In this document: in pieces, positions 31,779 to 43,189 of the stretch
Numbering within the stretch: position 1 is the first letter of the stretch
Layout: each line of letters starts with the position of its first letter
The notes under the pieces: model-generated
Database searches by the model: none
The model's input: only the letters and a program-made list of their open reading frames with translations
What the model was told of the DNA's origin: nothing
Origin: Microglena sp. YARC
Lineage: Eukaryota > Chlorophyta > Chlorophyceae > Chlamydomonadales > Chlamydomonadaceae
Direction of reading: 5' to 3'
NCBI GenBank assembly: GCA_022414725.1
Contig: CM039462.1
Span: 129,878,845-129,942,844, forward strand
DNA length: 64,000 nucleotides
Made by a program: the position numbers and the translations under genes

Positions 31779-32307
31779 TTAACTGGCCCAATTACATTTG
31801 TATCCTGTCGTCGCTTCTTTCGCGAGCGTGTCTGCCTCGTCATTCCCTATGATTCCTGAGTGAGATCGGACCTTAAGCAGGCGCGTGGGTAAGCAGCAGC
31901 GTTGTGTCTGTTGATAATGTGGATGGCGATGTCTTGCAGAGGTCACGGTGTTTGTTTTCCCGGGTCCTGCTGGGATGGTAAATGTGCAGGTTAATAAGCT
32001 GCAAGGAACATAAGCTGTCGGAGTAGATGGTGAGTTCTTCATCTATTTCGGAGTTGTATGAGTGCTCTGTTGGATTGCCACGAGTTCGGCGCGATTGATG
32101 TCGGCAGTGATGCCCTGTAACGCCAGGGTCTATGCGGAGGCAACGTGAAGCGGCCCTGGGGGTATATACGCCTGCCCCTAGGCGGAGGACGCCGTCTTTG
32201 TCTATGGTGGCACTTCCATCTGTGTATAGAGCGAGGCCTGGTGCTTGTAGGATAGCATGTGTGCACGGGAGCACAGGGGGTGTTATGGGTGTGGGGTCTA
32301 TCTGCAT
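31779..32307 (-). pseudogene. LINE RNase H domain, frameshifted
   Basis: LALYTDGSATIDKDGVLRLG (catalytic Asp in YTDGS) starts the domain. After shifts come ITADINRAELVAIQQ (Glu), ELTIYSDSLCSLQLI (Asp in YSDS) and KVRSHSGIIGNDEADTLAKE (final Asp). All four acidic residues of RNase H are seen, spread over two or more frames. Confidence 0.85.
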
Positions 32308-34900
32308 GGGGTGGGTTGTTGTGCCCAGGTCTTAAGGAGGGAGCTAAGTGCCTTGGGTAGGTGGGTGGTAGGAAGGCCCAGTTGGAGGGGGGGGGACCTG
32401 GTCGTGGATGGAAGTGGCCCCCATGTCCCTCATGGTTTGGGCCCATGTGGTGGGTGGGTTGTGGAGGTACTTGGCATGGCCAGCTGGGTTTGAGATGGCA
32501 ATGAGTTTGTAGGTTCCTCTGTGTCTCTTGCAGGGTTGAGTTTTCCCCCCGTCCAGATTAGGGAGGGCTGGTGAGGGGTTTGGCCTTGGAGGCAGAGTGG
32601 CTAGTTCCATAACCCATGGGTGATTTAGGAGGGCGTTATGGGCATATGTGGTTTGTGTGGGACCAAGAGAATGTGCACGCGGGAATATCAAGGGTGTGAG
32701 CATGTATGGCACTGCCTAGTGCCCATCGAACAGCCTTGTGGGCCTCTTCAGGTTCTGGCTGGTGAGGTGTGTGTTTCCCCCGTACCAAGGTGGGTGTAGC
32801 AGTGGGGTCCTAAGCCAAACAGTTGGCCAATGGGGGTGGGGTGTTTGCCCATGGGGAGGTGGGGACTCATTAGGAGGGGTGATGTGTCAAAGGTCCGTTG
32901 TCATCCCAGGGTGGACATAGCTTTGTGTATGGCAGGGGAGACATTGGAGATGGTAGTGTCTTTGTGCTGTGATAGGAGGGTGGCTACGTCTCCAGCGAAG
33001 GTTCCTGTGCTGTGGAGGGTCCAGAGGTGGGGAGAGTGTGCCTTGGTGGTATGGTGTCTGTGGTGGAGGAGTGGAGTTGGAGAGGGGTATATGACCGACA
33101 CATTGGCCTGTTGGTGAGTAGATGTATGTGGTGTCTCCGTTGTTGAGTTGGGAGGGAGGTGTGGTACCTGTCATTCAGTGTTACCAGCCTGTATGTGTAT
33201 TTGCCGGGGGGGTGGATATCCCAGTCTGGGTGGTGGTCTGCCGTGTTAATGATGAGGTTTTGCCTGAGTTCGCTATACCATTTGGCATCAAACTCTCCTC
33301 CCTCCGCCCACTGTCCTTGTTGTTGGAGGTTAGTGAGGTGGAGGTCTTGTCTGGGTGGAATGGAGGGGGAGGGGCTTTGGGGGTAGTGTTTCAGTGTTGT
33401 AGGCATGGAGGAGTTCCTGAAATCTGGTGGGGCCAACCAGCAGCGGTAATTTGTTCCTCTGTGAGATGGACGGGGGACCAAGTGACCACAATGGAGGTGC
33501 AGAGGAGTTAGGTGTGGGAATGCACGGGAGAGGCCAGCAGATATGTAACAAGGGAGATGGTGGCAGAGAATGGTGCATGGGGCTTTTCTGGGACCCTCCA
33601 ATATCTGTGATGGGGGGTTTCTCGAGGTTCGTTAGCCTTCCTCTTTTGGGCTCTGAAGCCCAGGAGGTGGGTCAGGCTGTGTGTGTTTCCATATAGGAGG
33701 TGGAGGAGCTTGGCTGGGGTTGGAGGGGGGAGCAAGAAGGTCTGGGTAGAGACAGCATGCACCAGGTCGTCGGGGGAGCTGTTCTTACGGATGGTGTGGT
33801 GTTTATAGTAGGAGGCGTTAGTACATTTGTGGGTGTCATTTCTGATGAATTGCATTCTGGCAGTCCAAGAAATCTTGGGGTCAGTGCTCCAGGCTTGAGC
33901 ATACTTGGTGGGGTGAAGATAGGACTCTCTGGCCCACCACATGTGTGCATTGGAGGCAGGATCTCCTCGATATTATGCGTGGGGGCTGTGTTGTTGTGGT
34001 TGGGTAAGGATGCCGGCCACTGGGGGTCAAGGTCGGGGCAGTATGGGGCGGTGTCCCAGTTGTTAAGGTGGTGGCTGATAGTATATGTGGAGAACTTGGT
34101 AATGTGCCGTTGGGGAATGCGTAGTGTATGGGGAGGGTCCTCGATGCCAAGGGCAGGGGGCTGTGGCAGGAGTAGTATTGAGGTGGGCTTCCAGGTGGGG
34201 TGGAGAGCACAGGTGTAGGCTGAGTCTGTTGAGGGCAAACTTTATGCCTAGTGGAGACTCTGGTGCCATAGGTGTGGGAGAGCGTATTGGATGGGATGAT
34301 TGTGGTCCCATCAGGGCTCACAATGTCAGCTAGGGAAGTAATAAGGGGATGAGGGTTTTGAGAAGGTTGGGGGGAATGGTGTGTTGGGGTAAGTCCGGGA
34401 GGGAGTCTTGAAGGGGGTTGAGTAGGGTTTCATCCTCTATATGGATTTGGATGGAGGCTCTTTTGAGGATGTGCATTTGCCTGGCCAAGGTAAAGTACTG
34501 GAGTGTGTGACTGGGCAAGGTAAGAGGATCCATACCCTGGAGCATAGTAGCTTCTTTGTGGAGGAGGGCTGTAGTGAGCCTGCCTAGTTTCCCCGTGTCG
34601 TTGAGGGACCTAGTGAGGTGGGCTGCTGCTGTAAATTTGAGCATAGTCCAACCATTAGGGAGGGGATACCCAATCCTGCCTGTCCCAAGGGGAGGCAGAC
34701 ACTAGCAGTTGGGAATGAGGGGTGTAGGTCACAGCATTTTTTAGCCAGGGTCCATAAGGCCTTGTCTAAGATGCCTATATCCGAGTAGCTGTAGGGTGCT
34801 AGGCGGTCATAGGGTAGGGTGATGGCAGGCTTAAATACACGTGGTGATGAGTCTGAGACATTGGAGAGGGGTGGCGCCTTTTGGTTTGGCAGTGATGAGG
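32308..34900 (-). pseudogene. LINE ORF middle region (RT thumb to RNase H linker)
   Basis: Overlapping minus-strand open fragments (for example 34644-34330, 34238-33672, 33601-32984, 32712-32344) continue the same Pro/His/Thr-rich reading between RT and RNase H, with frame changes. 34644-34330 (HLTRSLNDTGKLGRLTTALL and onward) looks like the post-RT thumb. No other domain was recognised in this unusually long linker. Confidence 0.6.
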
Positions 34901-36450
34901 ATTTGGTGTCCTTTACTATGTATGAGGGCCAAGGCTTGTTTCATGAGGGGTCTCCAGTTTAGGGTGAGGGCTAACCGGCACCCCTAGATACTTGTATGGT
35001 TCATTTTGGGGGAAGGTATGTAGCCCATGTGTCGTTAATGAGGATGGTGTTGTGGAGAAGTTTGGTTAGGGCCTTGTGGTTGGTGGGATCCTTGGGGTGG
35101 AGCCATGCAATATGCCAGTGATCATGCATTTACCCCCGTTAAGAGGAATCCGCAGACCAAGTACTGAATTGTTGCACTTTAAGGCATTGTACCTGGAGGT
35201 TGTCTGCTGTGTTAGTGACCACACTGGTGTCATCAGCATATCCTAGGCTACCTGTTTTTATCTTGGTCAGTATTGGATGTTGAGGTTATGCCTTGCTTGT
35301 ATCCTCTGCCCCCGGCTTGTAGCCATCTGAGGAGAGGTTCGATGAAGATGATGAAGAGTAGGGGGGAGAGGGTGTCACCTTGGATGGTGCCTCTTTGTGA
35401 TTTGAATTGGTTTGCCTTGAGTGTTGTTGAGGTACATGTGGGTAGTAGCCCCGTTGTAAATTCCTTTTACTGTTTCAATGACATCTACCGGGATTCCAAG
35501 GTCATACATAGTTTGGAGCAGCTTGTCATGTTCCACCATATTAAAGGCAGATGAGAAGTCAAAGTAGGCAGCAAACAGGTCTCTTTTTGAGTGGGCCGCA
35601 TCCTCGATGTCATGTAGGAGGTGGGTGAGCTGTCTATGGGTGCTTCTGTTCTGTATGAATCCCTCTTGGGAGTCACTGAGGACTTGATATTGGTCCAAGT
35701 ATTTGGACATCACTGTTGTAACCATGTTAGTCCACAATTTACCATCGTGTTGTTGAGGCCAATAGGTCTGTAGTGGTTGGCTTGGGTGGGGTCTCCTTTC
35801 TTGTAAAGCATGATGGTGTTGGAGGTCTTCCAGCAAATGGGGGTGTAGCCGGTGATCCACATAAGCCCAAACATTTATGTATGGTGTGGTGCCAAAGACC
35901 AGGGGAGGCAGGTTAGTAGTTCGTTGGGGATTCCGTCTGGGCCAGCCTGTTTGCTTTTTGCTACGTGTTTGGATGCATGTTTGGTAATTAGAGAACTCCA
36001 TGAGGGTAGGGTAGGATGGGGTTGGAGTGTTGGTGGGGTTGGGCCTTGGTTTCTAGGGAGAATGTGTCTAGCAGGGAGGCCCATGGAGGGGGGCGGTCTG
36101 TCTGTCCTGGGGTAAGTATTTGCCGGTGCACGTGTGGTGAGGGGGGGCCATCAAGTGTCCCATGTGCTCCCCCAAGATGTCCAGGAGGTCATTAGTGGAC
36201 GTTTTGTGTTGGCCAGTGGTGGGGTCTTGGAGGGTCTGGGGTGACGTCGGATTATCAGAGGTTTTGAAGATGTTTCTGTGGGCTTGTTTATGTTTGTTGG
36301 ATAGTTGGGTCATGAAGGCTGCTTTGCCAGTGGCGGTAGCTGTTTGTCTGCTGTTTGTGAGAATTCTCCGGAGGGCAGGGAGGGCCTCATCGAGGGATAT
36401 ATTGATCGCAGCCAAGAGTGAGGCATGTCTGAGGCAAGCTGGATATGGGT
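34901..36450 (-). pseudogene. LINE reverse transcriptase domain, frameshifted
   Basis: Motifs in order: KSKQAGPDGIPNELL (36030-35930), then after a shift PTGLNN-type sequence, DSQEGFIQNRSTHRQLTHLL, LFAAYFDFSSAFNMVEHDKL (first catalytic Asp), KRGTIQGDTLSPLLF (about 35400-35350, after a shift) and SLGYADDTSVV (35248-35216, catalytic DD). At least three frame changes interrupt the domain. Confidence 0.9.
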
Positions 36451-37098
36451 GAGGGTGGTAGGATGGTTATGGCATGTTTCTAGGAGAGTAGAATGGGCGG
36501 TGTGGTAGGAGTTGGGGTCGGGTGGTTAGGAGTTTCCTGTACGTCTTAAGTTGTTGGATATGGGAGTTGATTTTGGCGTGGGCTTTGCTCTTCTTTCTGT
36601 CAAGGAAGTGCCCTGGGATTTGGTTCCTGGTAGGGCAGGTTTCAAACATAGTGGTGAGGGCCATCCTAATAGGTTCCATAACCTGGTTGCTGAGATGGTC
36701 GAGGTCTAATCCTTTTGCAAGGAGAGTGTGTTTGACTTGGTGGAGGTGGGATGGGAGAGAATTGTCTCCTATGAGGTTGGTGGCCTGGTCCCACCAGTCC
36801 CTGATGGTTTGGGTGTGTTCCATGAAGAAGGTAGTGTGCGTTTCTTCAATGGCCTTTCTAGTGGCGTTCATGGAGGCCTTGCTGACGGGGGTGACTAGTT
36901 GTTGGGGTCTAGGAGGGGGGTGTCAGTCAATGTCAGGGGTATGGGAAGGTAAATAGGGGGGATAATTTTGGTGAAGGGCCATATGGTCTAGGTATCCTCC
37001 GACCTCCCCGGTCTTTTTCACTAATATGGGGTGAAGGGGGTTGGGCAAGGGGAGATGAGGATGTCATCGATTCTGCTGTGGTGCTCGAGGTTGCCTTC

Positions 37099-37694
37099 CT
37101 AGTAGCAATGGAAGGTGGGTGCTCTAGTGGAAGGGTTGGTGGGGTGGAGGTTGTGTTGGGAGCACATAGATATGTGATGTTGGTCTGTGTGGAAAGTGGC
37201 GTGGGTAGATCTATCTGAGGGAAAGAGGGTTGCATTCCAATCCCCTCCACAGAGTGTGGTGTGATTGGGCTTTTTGGTGTGAGTCCCGATGTATGTATAG
37301 GCGGCTTGGCGTTGCTGGGGTTGGTCATGGGGCATGTAGACGCCTATGATGTGTGTAGGGGTTGGGGTGGTTGAGCCGAAGGTGATGTGCACCAGGCAAC
37401 CAGCCAGGTCTGCATTGACTTCATGGTGGACGGGGGGCCTAATTGCTTGTGGGTGAGGATTATGACCCCTCCTTAACCGTGGTTGTTGTCCGGGGTTTTG
37501 GCCACACTACTGTGGTGAAGGAGTATTGGGGGAGTTTCCTTCTTGATGAATTGAATGAAGGAGAGGCAGGAGAGCAGTTTGGTTTCTGTAAGAATAGCCA
37601 CATCAGGTTTGTGGTCTAGGATGTGATTGAGAATTAGCTCCCAGGAGCTCCTCAGCCCTCTGCAGTTGAGGAGTAGAAAATGTATGTTATCCAT
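37099..37694 (-). pseudogene. LINE APE-type endonuclease domain
   Basis: LLLNCRGLRSSWELIL (the Asn at the start of APE domains) and KPDVAILTETKL (catalytic Glu) in one frame, then IIGVYMPHDQPQQRQ and LCGGDWNATLFPSDRST (GGDWN motif) in another. Its start at 37694 has MDNIHFLLLN.., and the frame breaks near 37450. Confidence 0.87.
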
Positions 37695-37888
37695 GTAGTA
37701 GTCTTGGGGTGACTGGGCATGGTGGGTGGGTTGTTGGGCAGGTCCATTATCCTTAGGGGTAAAAGGAATGGTTGGTTTAAAGCATGTTTTGTTTGAGCTT
37801 CTTAGCCTGTTGGGGGGGGGGGGGCTCCCTTGGAATTGGTGTGGTAGAGGTGGGGGGAAAAAAGTTGTGGATTGCTGTTTGTTTGAGT

Positions 37889-38191
37889 TTAATGTTGGGG
37901 CCCAGGTTTTGCGAGTGTTTCAGATGCTTGTTGGGGTGCCTGATATTTTTGTGGTGGGGGGTGCTCTGTGGTACCACGTTTTTTCAGGTTGGTGACAGTT
38001 GAAGGGGCAGCATCTCCTGTATCGCAGTCCATTTGCGTGTTGGGGGGGGATGTGCGATCGGGCGGGCTGGCGTCCTTCATCATGTTATCTTCTATGTTGG
38101 GTTGTGAAGGCATGGGTTTTGTAGGAGTTGTAGTAGGGGTTGTGTCTATAGTATCCATCGTCGCAACGTCAAGATGGTATTGGGGGTCCAA
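37889..38191 (-). pseudogene. LINE linker between protease and APE
   Basis: An open Pro/Thr-rich low-complexity segment (TTPTTTPTKPMPSQP) with a short basic stretch LKKRG. It overlaps the 3' end of the protease frame in another frame, suggesting a frameshift or a second ORF start. Confidence 0.5.
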
Positions 38192-38892
38192 AATCTCATG
38201 TCTGCGCTCTCTTTTTTAAGGATGAAGATGTTCCCATATAGGGCCTGCCAGGCTCCCGGTGTGGAGTCCAAGGGGATTGGCGAGAGGTTTTCTGAGTCTA
38301 TCCAATACCAGATGTTATGGTATTTTTTTAGACAACCAGCATGTTTATAGGCGATTGGGAGGGGGGTGGTTAAGTGCAAGATACATTTACTGTGTCCTTG
38401 CAGACGTTGGAGGATTTGGTCTTTGCTACTGCCAGGTAGGATCCCAAGGTTGTAGGGTTCATCATGGATAAGGTCGTGCGGGTTTGGGTGTTCCGGATTA
38501 TAGTCAGGTTGTACGATTCGGTGAAGTATTCCCATCTGGGGGCATTCGGTGTGCATGTAGGCCTCCATCAGCATATTAGTAAAATTCCCCCTGCGAGGGA
38601 TGAAGTGGTTCGGCCAAACACACAGGTCATTACGGGTTGCCTTGAGTATCCGGTGATGTCTCTCCCCAAATTTGAATATTTTTTCTGTGTCGACATATGG
38701 TCCACCGAGATAGGCATTGATGGCGTGCACTTGGCAGTGGCATCGAATTTGTTTCTCAATGTATGGTAGGATAGCACTCAGGGTTGGGTCTAAGGCATAT
38801 AAGCCGTACCAGGGCACTACTTCTTGCCAAATTGGCCAGCGCTTTTTAGTGCAAAAACGCAAAAACTGCGCTTTTTGCACTTTCAAGTTCAT
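38146..38892 (-). CDS. LINE N-terminal ORF with candidate cysteine protease
   Basis: 248 codons from ATG at 38892. CHCQVHAINAYLGG is a plausible catalytic-Cys helix, like the 'C-x-V/Q-H-A-x-N' start of clan CA proteases, and KKYHNIWYWIDSENL is a plausible His with following Asp/Ser. Between them lies an uncharacterised stretch. Dualen elements are reported to encode a cysteine protease. The assignment by motif is inference; the alternative is an unrelated ORF1. Confidence 0.6.
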   Translation of the reverse strand: MNLKVQKAQFLRFCTKKRWPIWQEVVPWYGLYALDPTLSAILPYIEKQIRCHCQVHAINAYLGGPYVDTEKIFKFGERHHRILKATRNDLCVWPNHFIPRRGNFTNMLMEAYMHTECPQMGILHRIVQPDYNPEHPNPHDLIHDEPYNLGILPGSSKDQILQRLQGHSKCILHLTTPLPIAYKHAGCLKKYHNIWYWIDSENLSPIPLDSTPGAWQALYGNIFILKKESADMRFWTPNTILTLRRWIL

Positions 38893-40747
38893 CAGTGCAT
38901 TTTATTTTTAAGCCCTTCCAGGAGTAGCCCAGGCCTCAACTTTTTCAGTCACGCCGATCGATTTTTTCTGACAATGGGGCTGTAATGGCATGTATTTAGG
39001 CGATATTAAAAGTCACCTTTCAGGTCATTCTGAGCACCTCATTTAGGGGGGGGGCGCGGGGGTCTGAGCCCTCATTTTGTTTTTTTGCTACCTTTTTGCT
39101 ACCTCTTTACTCAGACCTCCAAATTTCATTCTGAGACCACTTCTGAGTAGGCCTTGGGAAGGGTATTCTATTGGCACCACTTTGGACCTGGTGCAATAAG
39201 TATTTACCCTCACCCCCCCCCCCCCCCCCCCAACCCCAACCCCAACCCCCAATCCCCCCAACCCAACCCAACCCAACCCAAACCCAACCCTATTTGGCCT
39301 ACCCCTGGACTGCAACATGCATACGAGGGAAAACGAAAGATGTCCAGTCAAGTGTAGAACAAAACTGGGGGGGGGGGGGGGGGGGCTAAAAAAGCCAGAA
39401 GGAGGGAATGCCTCACTCAGGGAGTGCTGGGTGACTGGTGGTGGGTTGGTTCTCATCGCCATGGTCAACAAGAGGTTGTGGAGGTTGCAGTTGATATGAT
39501 TTGTCGCCCCCCCCTATCCCGAGTATCCGATAACCCAAAGAAAGAGATTCAAAGTGCATAGGAGGGTTGGGAAGGCAGAAGGTACTCGTGATCGCAAGCA
39601 TTTTTATTTGACATACTCGCAGGAGATGCTGAAAGCCGGTGGAGAGCTCGCAGGACGCAACATGGGTAGGGTAACCTAAGGATTTGACTGCGTCCCTGGA
39701 CGCAACTTACGGAATTGGGTGCGTCCCTGGACGCAACCTACCGAATTAGGGTGCGTCCCAGGACGGGAAGCCTGGCCGTGGGGTCCTTTTTGAAATACCC
39801 TGCAGCTGACTGTCATTGCAAGCTGTACTCCCAAAGTAGCAGTCCTGAACAACCCTGGAGAGCGCCTAATTCGTAAAGCAAGAAGTGCAAAGCAATCACA
39901 AAGCAAAGCAACGCAAAGCAACGCAAAGCAAAAGGTGGAAGCAATTCGCATCCATGACGATGCAATCAGCAAGAGATACGAAGGAGAAAGCAAAGGAAAG
40001 AAACAGCATGGTAGCAGTTGGACAGTAAATCTGCTAAATACCTAATGCATGGAAGAGATGACAGACAGGGTTTGCGAATAGCAAATCTCGTCACGAAGCA
40101 ATCGCGTGCAACAATTTCCCAGCAGACCCAGGAGGGTAAGATGAATACCAAACTCAGATGCCGGGCAAAGTAGCAGAAATTCTGAGAAAGCAACATCTGC
40201 CTTGCAGCGTGGACAAACGTCGTACCGAACGCGGCATCATCATCACTGTGCTGATGTAAAATATCACTGTGCTCTCGTCATCATTCGAAAAACTATTAAC
40301 TCTTCCCTTGCCTAGAGATAAGCCTCGGAAATTGACAGTGTTTTCACTGACAAAGGTACAAGCCCGATGACGAGCAGCGGTCGGTTCGGTGCATCATCAC
40401 GAAACAATCTTGAGCAACATGTGGAGCAAAGTGAAGCTAGCCATAGCATAACATAGCAAATAGCAGAGCAATTACACGAAGCGATCGAGAAGGCCTAGGA
40501 AGGTATTGCTCAGTCTCATGCAGAAAAGCAGTATAGAAGGCGGGCATGCCGTGCATCCAAAACAACTCGTGAGTGAGTGCCAAAGCAAGAGAGAGGATAT
40601 TGTTACATACTCAGCAAAAATCAATGCCGAGACTGAGCAGTGCCGGGGCAGCTGGACAGTTTTATAACTGTGAGGGTTTGGGCAACATGCCCCTCAGAAC
40701 CTGGTCCAGGAGGTACCTCGTAGAAGCAAGGAGGATCATAGCAAGGA

Positions 40748-40825
40748 GGATCAGCAGGAGTCGAACCCGCGACCAAAGGATTTGATGCGCAAGTTGTATG
40801 GGTGCGTAGGCCCAATGGGTGAGCG
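40748..40825 (-). repeat. tRNA-like sequence (minus), probably a SINE head or pseudo-tRNA
   Basis: The minus strand carries GGTCGCGGGTTCGACTCC, a box B/T-arm, preceded by CTTGCGCATCAAATCCTTT as a possible anticodon arm. A complete acceptor stem was not found. Confidence 0.5.
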
Positions 40826-40875
40826 ATGGAAACCGCATTTCCTCGGGAGGCGGGGGTTCGAATCCCACCGACGAC
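40797..40875 (+). repeat. tRNA-like sequence (plus), overlapping the minus one
   Basis: TAGGCCCAATGGGTGAGCG resembles box A/D arm and GGGGGTTCGAATCCCACC resembles box B/T arm, about 35 nt apart. The T stem has a mismatch and no full cloverleaf forms, so a tRNA-derived repeat is more likely than a functional tRNA. Confidence 0.5.
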
Positions 40876-41460
40876 GGGCATGGGCAGGCTTGCAGGCGGG
40901 TAGATCATGCACCTTATCAGCCAGCCAAGGAGAAGGAGAAGGGCCTCGTAGCCAGACGAGGGAAATCGTAGCAAGGGAAGACTGCTGTGGCTTGGGGTAC
41001 CAAAAAGAAGAAGGACGAGCTCCAATGAACGTCTCGCCTTCGGCAACTTCAGACGCCACGAGCAGATGCAATCACAGTGAATTGCCAATCACGATGAAGG
41101 CGGCTACGTAAATGCGATAAGAACAGCAAATGCAATAGACGATACAAGCTTACTCCAGGAAGCAATGGCGTCCAGTGCAAACTGCAAAGACTGAATCTAC
41201 CACCCGTTGAATCCGAGTGAGGCAATCGATACAGGATCAAAGCCACTGCGTCTTGATACTCAATTCCAGCAAGCACTCCACTCGACGTCCAGTGCAAAAG
41301 ACTCGATCTACCGTCAGTGAGCCTTGGGGACGAAACAAACAGCGTGACTATTGTAGAGTAAGCGGTTGATAGCGTGACTATTGTAGAGTAAGCGGTAGAT
41401 AGCGTAGGACCAGTGGCTAGCGCAGGAACGAGGGATAGCAAGTTATGGGTCTCGTAACCC

Positions 41461-42796
41461 TTTATTACATTACATTACATTATTACATTACATTACATGT
41501 TAAAGTCTACTTGACACCGCGAGGGTGTATGAGACTCTGTGCTTTAAACAAAAAGAAAAAGCACCCACAAAGCAAAAAACCCCATTACATCAGGGGGGTG
41601 TCGAGGACAAACAAACCAAACTCCCAACCACCGTTTTGGTGGCGTAGGTATTAAACCCCCTAGAGCAGGACCCAGATCTCAACCACTTACAGTGGCGGAG
41701 GTAAGAAGCTAACAAATGAGAAGTCACAAGAAGAAAAAAAGGGATAATAAATTACGGTGCCACTAAGCAGTCCAGGGCTCTCTGTCTTGCTCTTCTACAA
41801 GTAGAAAGATAGTCGGCTAGGTTGCTCCAGAAAGACTTAGTGCCATTTCCATTCATAAAGGTTCTGCATGTGGAATCGCAGAATTCCACATTCCATACGG
41901 TTAAGTCGGTATCCTCATGGACATGCCTATAAATATCTGTAAACAGCTTCTGGTAGCGGAAGCGAATATCATTATAAAGGGCACTCAAACATATGCATGT
42001 CATCCTCAGGTTTTTGGAATCCACACATTTGACAGTGTCTCATTGAACGAGGGATGTGTGCTCTATCCACCACCCTCATTATTTCTGTGTTCAGCCAATG
42101 GGAACCCATTCTAAACTGTGCTATAGAACGAATCTGATCCTGCTTATGTAAGGCAGATGTTAAGGGAATCAAGCCATTCTCATCATTGCTGTTGGCTGCG
42201 AACCATTTCTGGTATCGGAGGCGTTTAAAGCCAACCCTTCTCTCATCAGGGATGTCTCTGACTGCATTGGTGTCACTTGGGTACTTAAACCTCCATGACT
42301 CAAAAACTTCAGACATAATACCTTCGACATCGACAGCCTCCAAAATGTTGAGGTTTTTACTGGATCCTAGCTTGTGGAGAGCACAACGTAAGTCATGAAC
42401 CCAGCCAGTGTTGGAATCAAAAGATTCCTCAAGAGCCATTCTAATGAGATCCTCAGGTTCTTTATCTATGGTCTTGTTCCAGAAGCGCAAAGCTTGTTTA
42501 AGCCAAGCAAAACACAACGGGGTTCTACCCAGCTCTTCCATGATAATATTAGATGTAGTAGATTGGCAAACACCCAACATTTGTTTAAGTATACCTCAAT
42601 GCCATTTCTCACAAGCATGGTCATTTGAGATAAGCGTGTTGTTCAGAATAGAAGGAGCCCACACCTCACAGCCAAAATTCAGGATAGGTTGTGCAAGAGA
42701 ATCAAACAGGTGGGTGAGAATATCAATATTGTGTATCTCCATAGTATGGCATCGCCTACGGAGCATGTGGTGTGCCTTTTGGGCCTTTTATAATAA
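41461..42796 (-). mobile_element. 3' end of a second LINE, 5'-truncated, (TGTAA)n tail
   Basis: The minus strand reads the C-terminal part of a non-LTR ORF2: ILNFGCEVWAPSILNN (motif after RT), then MLGVCQSTTSNIIMEELGRT.., and a CCHC finger CQMCGFQKPEDDMHMFECPL (C-x2-C..H-x4-C). It then continues in another frame to a stop at 41752. An in-frame TGA near 42588 and a frameshift near 41990 make it a pseudogene. The element ends in a (TGTAA)n microsatellite at 41461-41500, the kind of tail found in many non-LTR elements. It is unrelated in its finger and tail to the Dualen-like element. The 5' end is cut at repeat D. Confidence 0.87.
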
Positions 42797-43012
42797 AGTG
42801 TTTACGGAGTGTTTATAATCGTTAGGGAACAGAGAGGGGCGTAGACATTAAGTAGCAAGGCACCTCGAGGAGGTTTAGATATGACCTAAGCTCGGTATAC
42901 GCCAGAGGTATAACTAACTGGCGTGGTCACAGTCACAGTCACAAGCTGACTGACATGGTGTAAGCGTGGCCTCTAGCAGGTACCTACGTGGTGCCACAAG
43001 CTAACGGGCATA
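42797..43012 (-). repeat. Dispersed repeat D, copy 2
   Basis: Same block order as 30485-30692, with a 6-bp CACAGT triplication (GTCACAGTCACAGTCACA). It directly adjoins the truncated 5' end of the second LINE. Confidence 0.8.
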
Positions 43013-43189
43013 TTAAAAAAGCCGTACTATAACGACTGCCCGTTTGTGTTGCCTCAAGAGCGCAACTGCCTTGAAAACCTGCCTCTTTCGTGCAACTGCC
43101 TTTTCCGCTTTCAGTGTTTCTTTTGCTCCCAGAATGGGGAGAGGCTGGAAAATGTACGGACGTGGAGAACTATGTTACAAACTTACATG

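Larger units (their letters stand above)
30695..38892 (-). mobile_element. Dualen/RandI-like LINE, near full length, frameshifted
   Basis: An approximately 8.2-kb non-LTR retrotransposon on the minus strand. In 5'-3' order it shows a candidate cysteine protease (38892-38146), an APE-type endonuclease (37694-37099), a reverse transcriptase (about 36450-34900 with FDFSSAF, GTIQGDTLSPLLF and GYADD), a long linker, RNase H (32307-31779), and a CCHC finger followed by RHN and RPDLLLIDD motifs typical of restriction-like endonucleases (31450-30950). Possession of APE and RLE together with RNase H and a cysteine protease is the published hallmark of the Dualen clade. Multiple frameshifts (within RT, RNase H and RLE) and stops show this copy is dead as assembled, though some shifts could be sequencing errors. 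The 5' end is not defined beyond the first ATG. Confidence 0.82.
38893..41460. other. Intergenic repeats and unassigned sequence
   Basis: 39209-39295 is a C-run followed by (CCCAA)n, the complement of the TTGGG satellite unit. 39367-39386 is a G-run. 39680-39770 repeats GACGCAAC..CGAATT two or three times. 39890-39935 is an AAAGCAACGC microsatellite. 41335-41400 is two copies of a 33-bp unit (AGCGTGACTATTGTAGAGTA..). No host gene recognised. Confidence 0.55.

Noticed and set aside
41752..42580. Host zinc-finger gene
   Set aside because: The CCHC finger follows ILNFGCEVW-type RT-downstream sequence and precedes a (TGTAA)n tail, so it is a LINE fragment.
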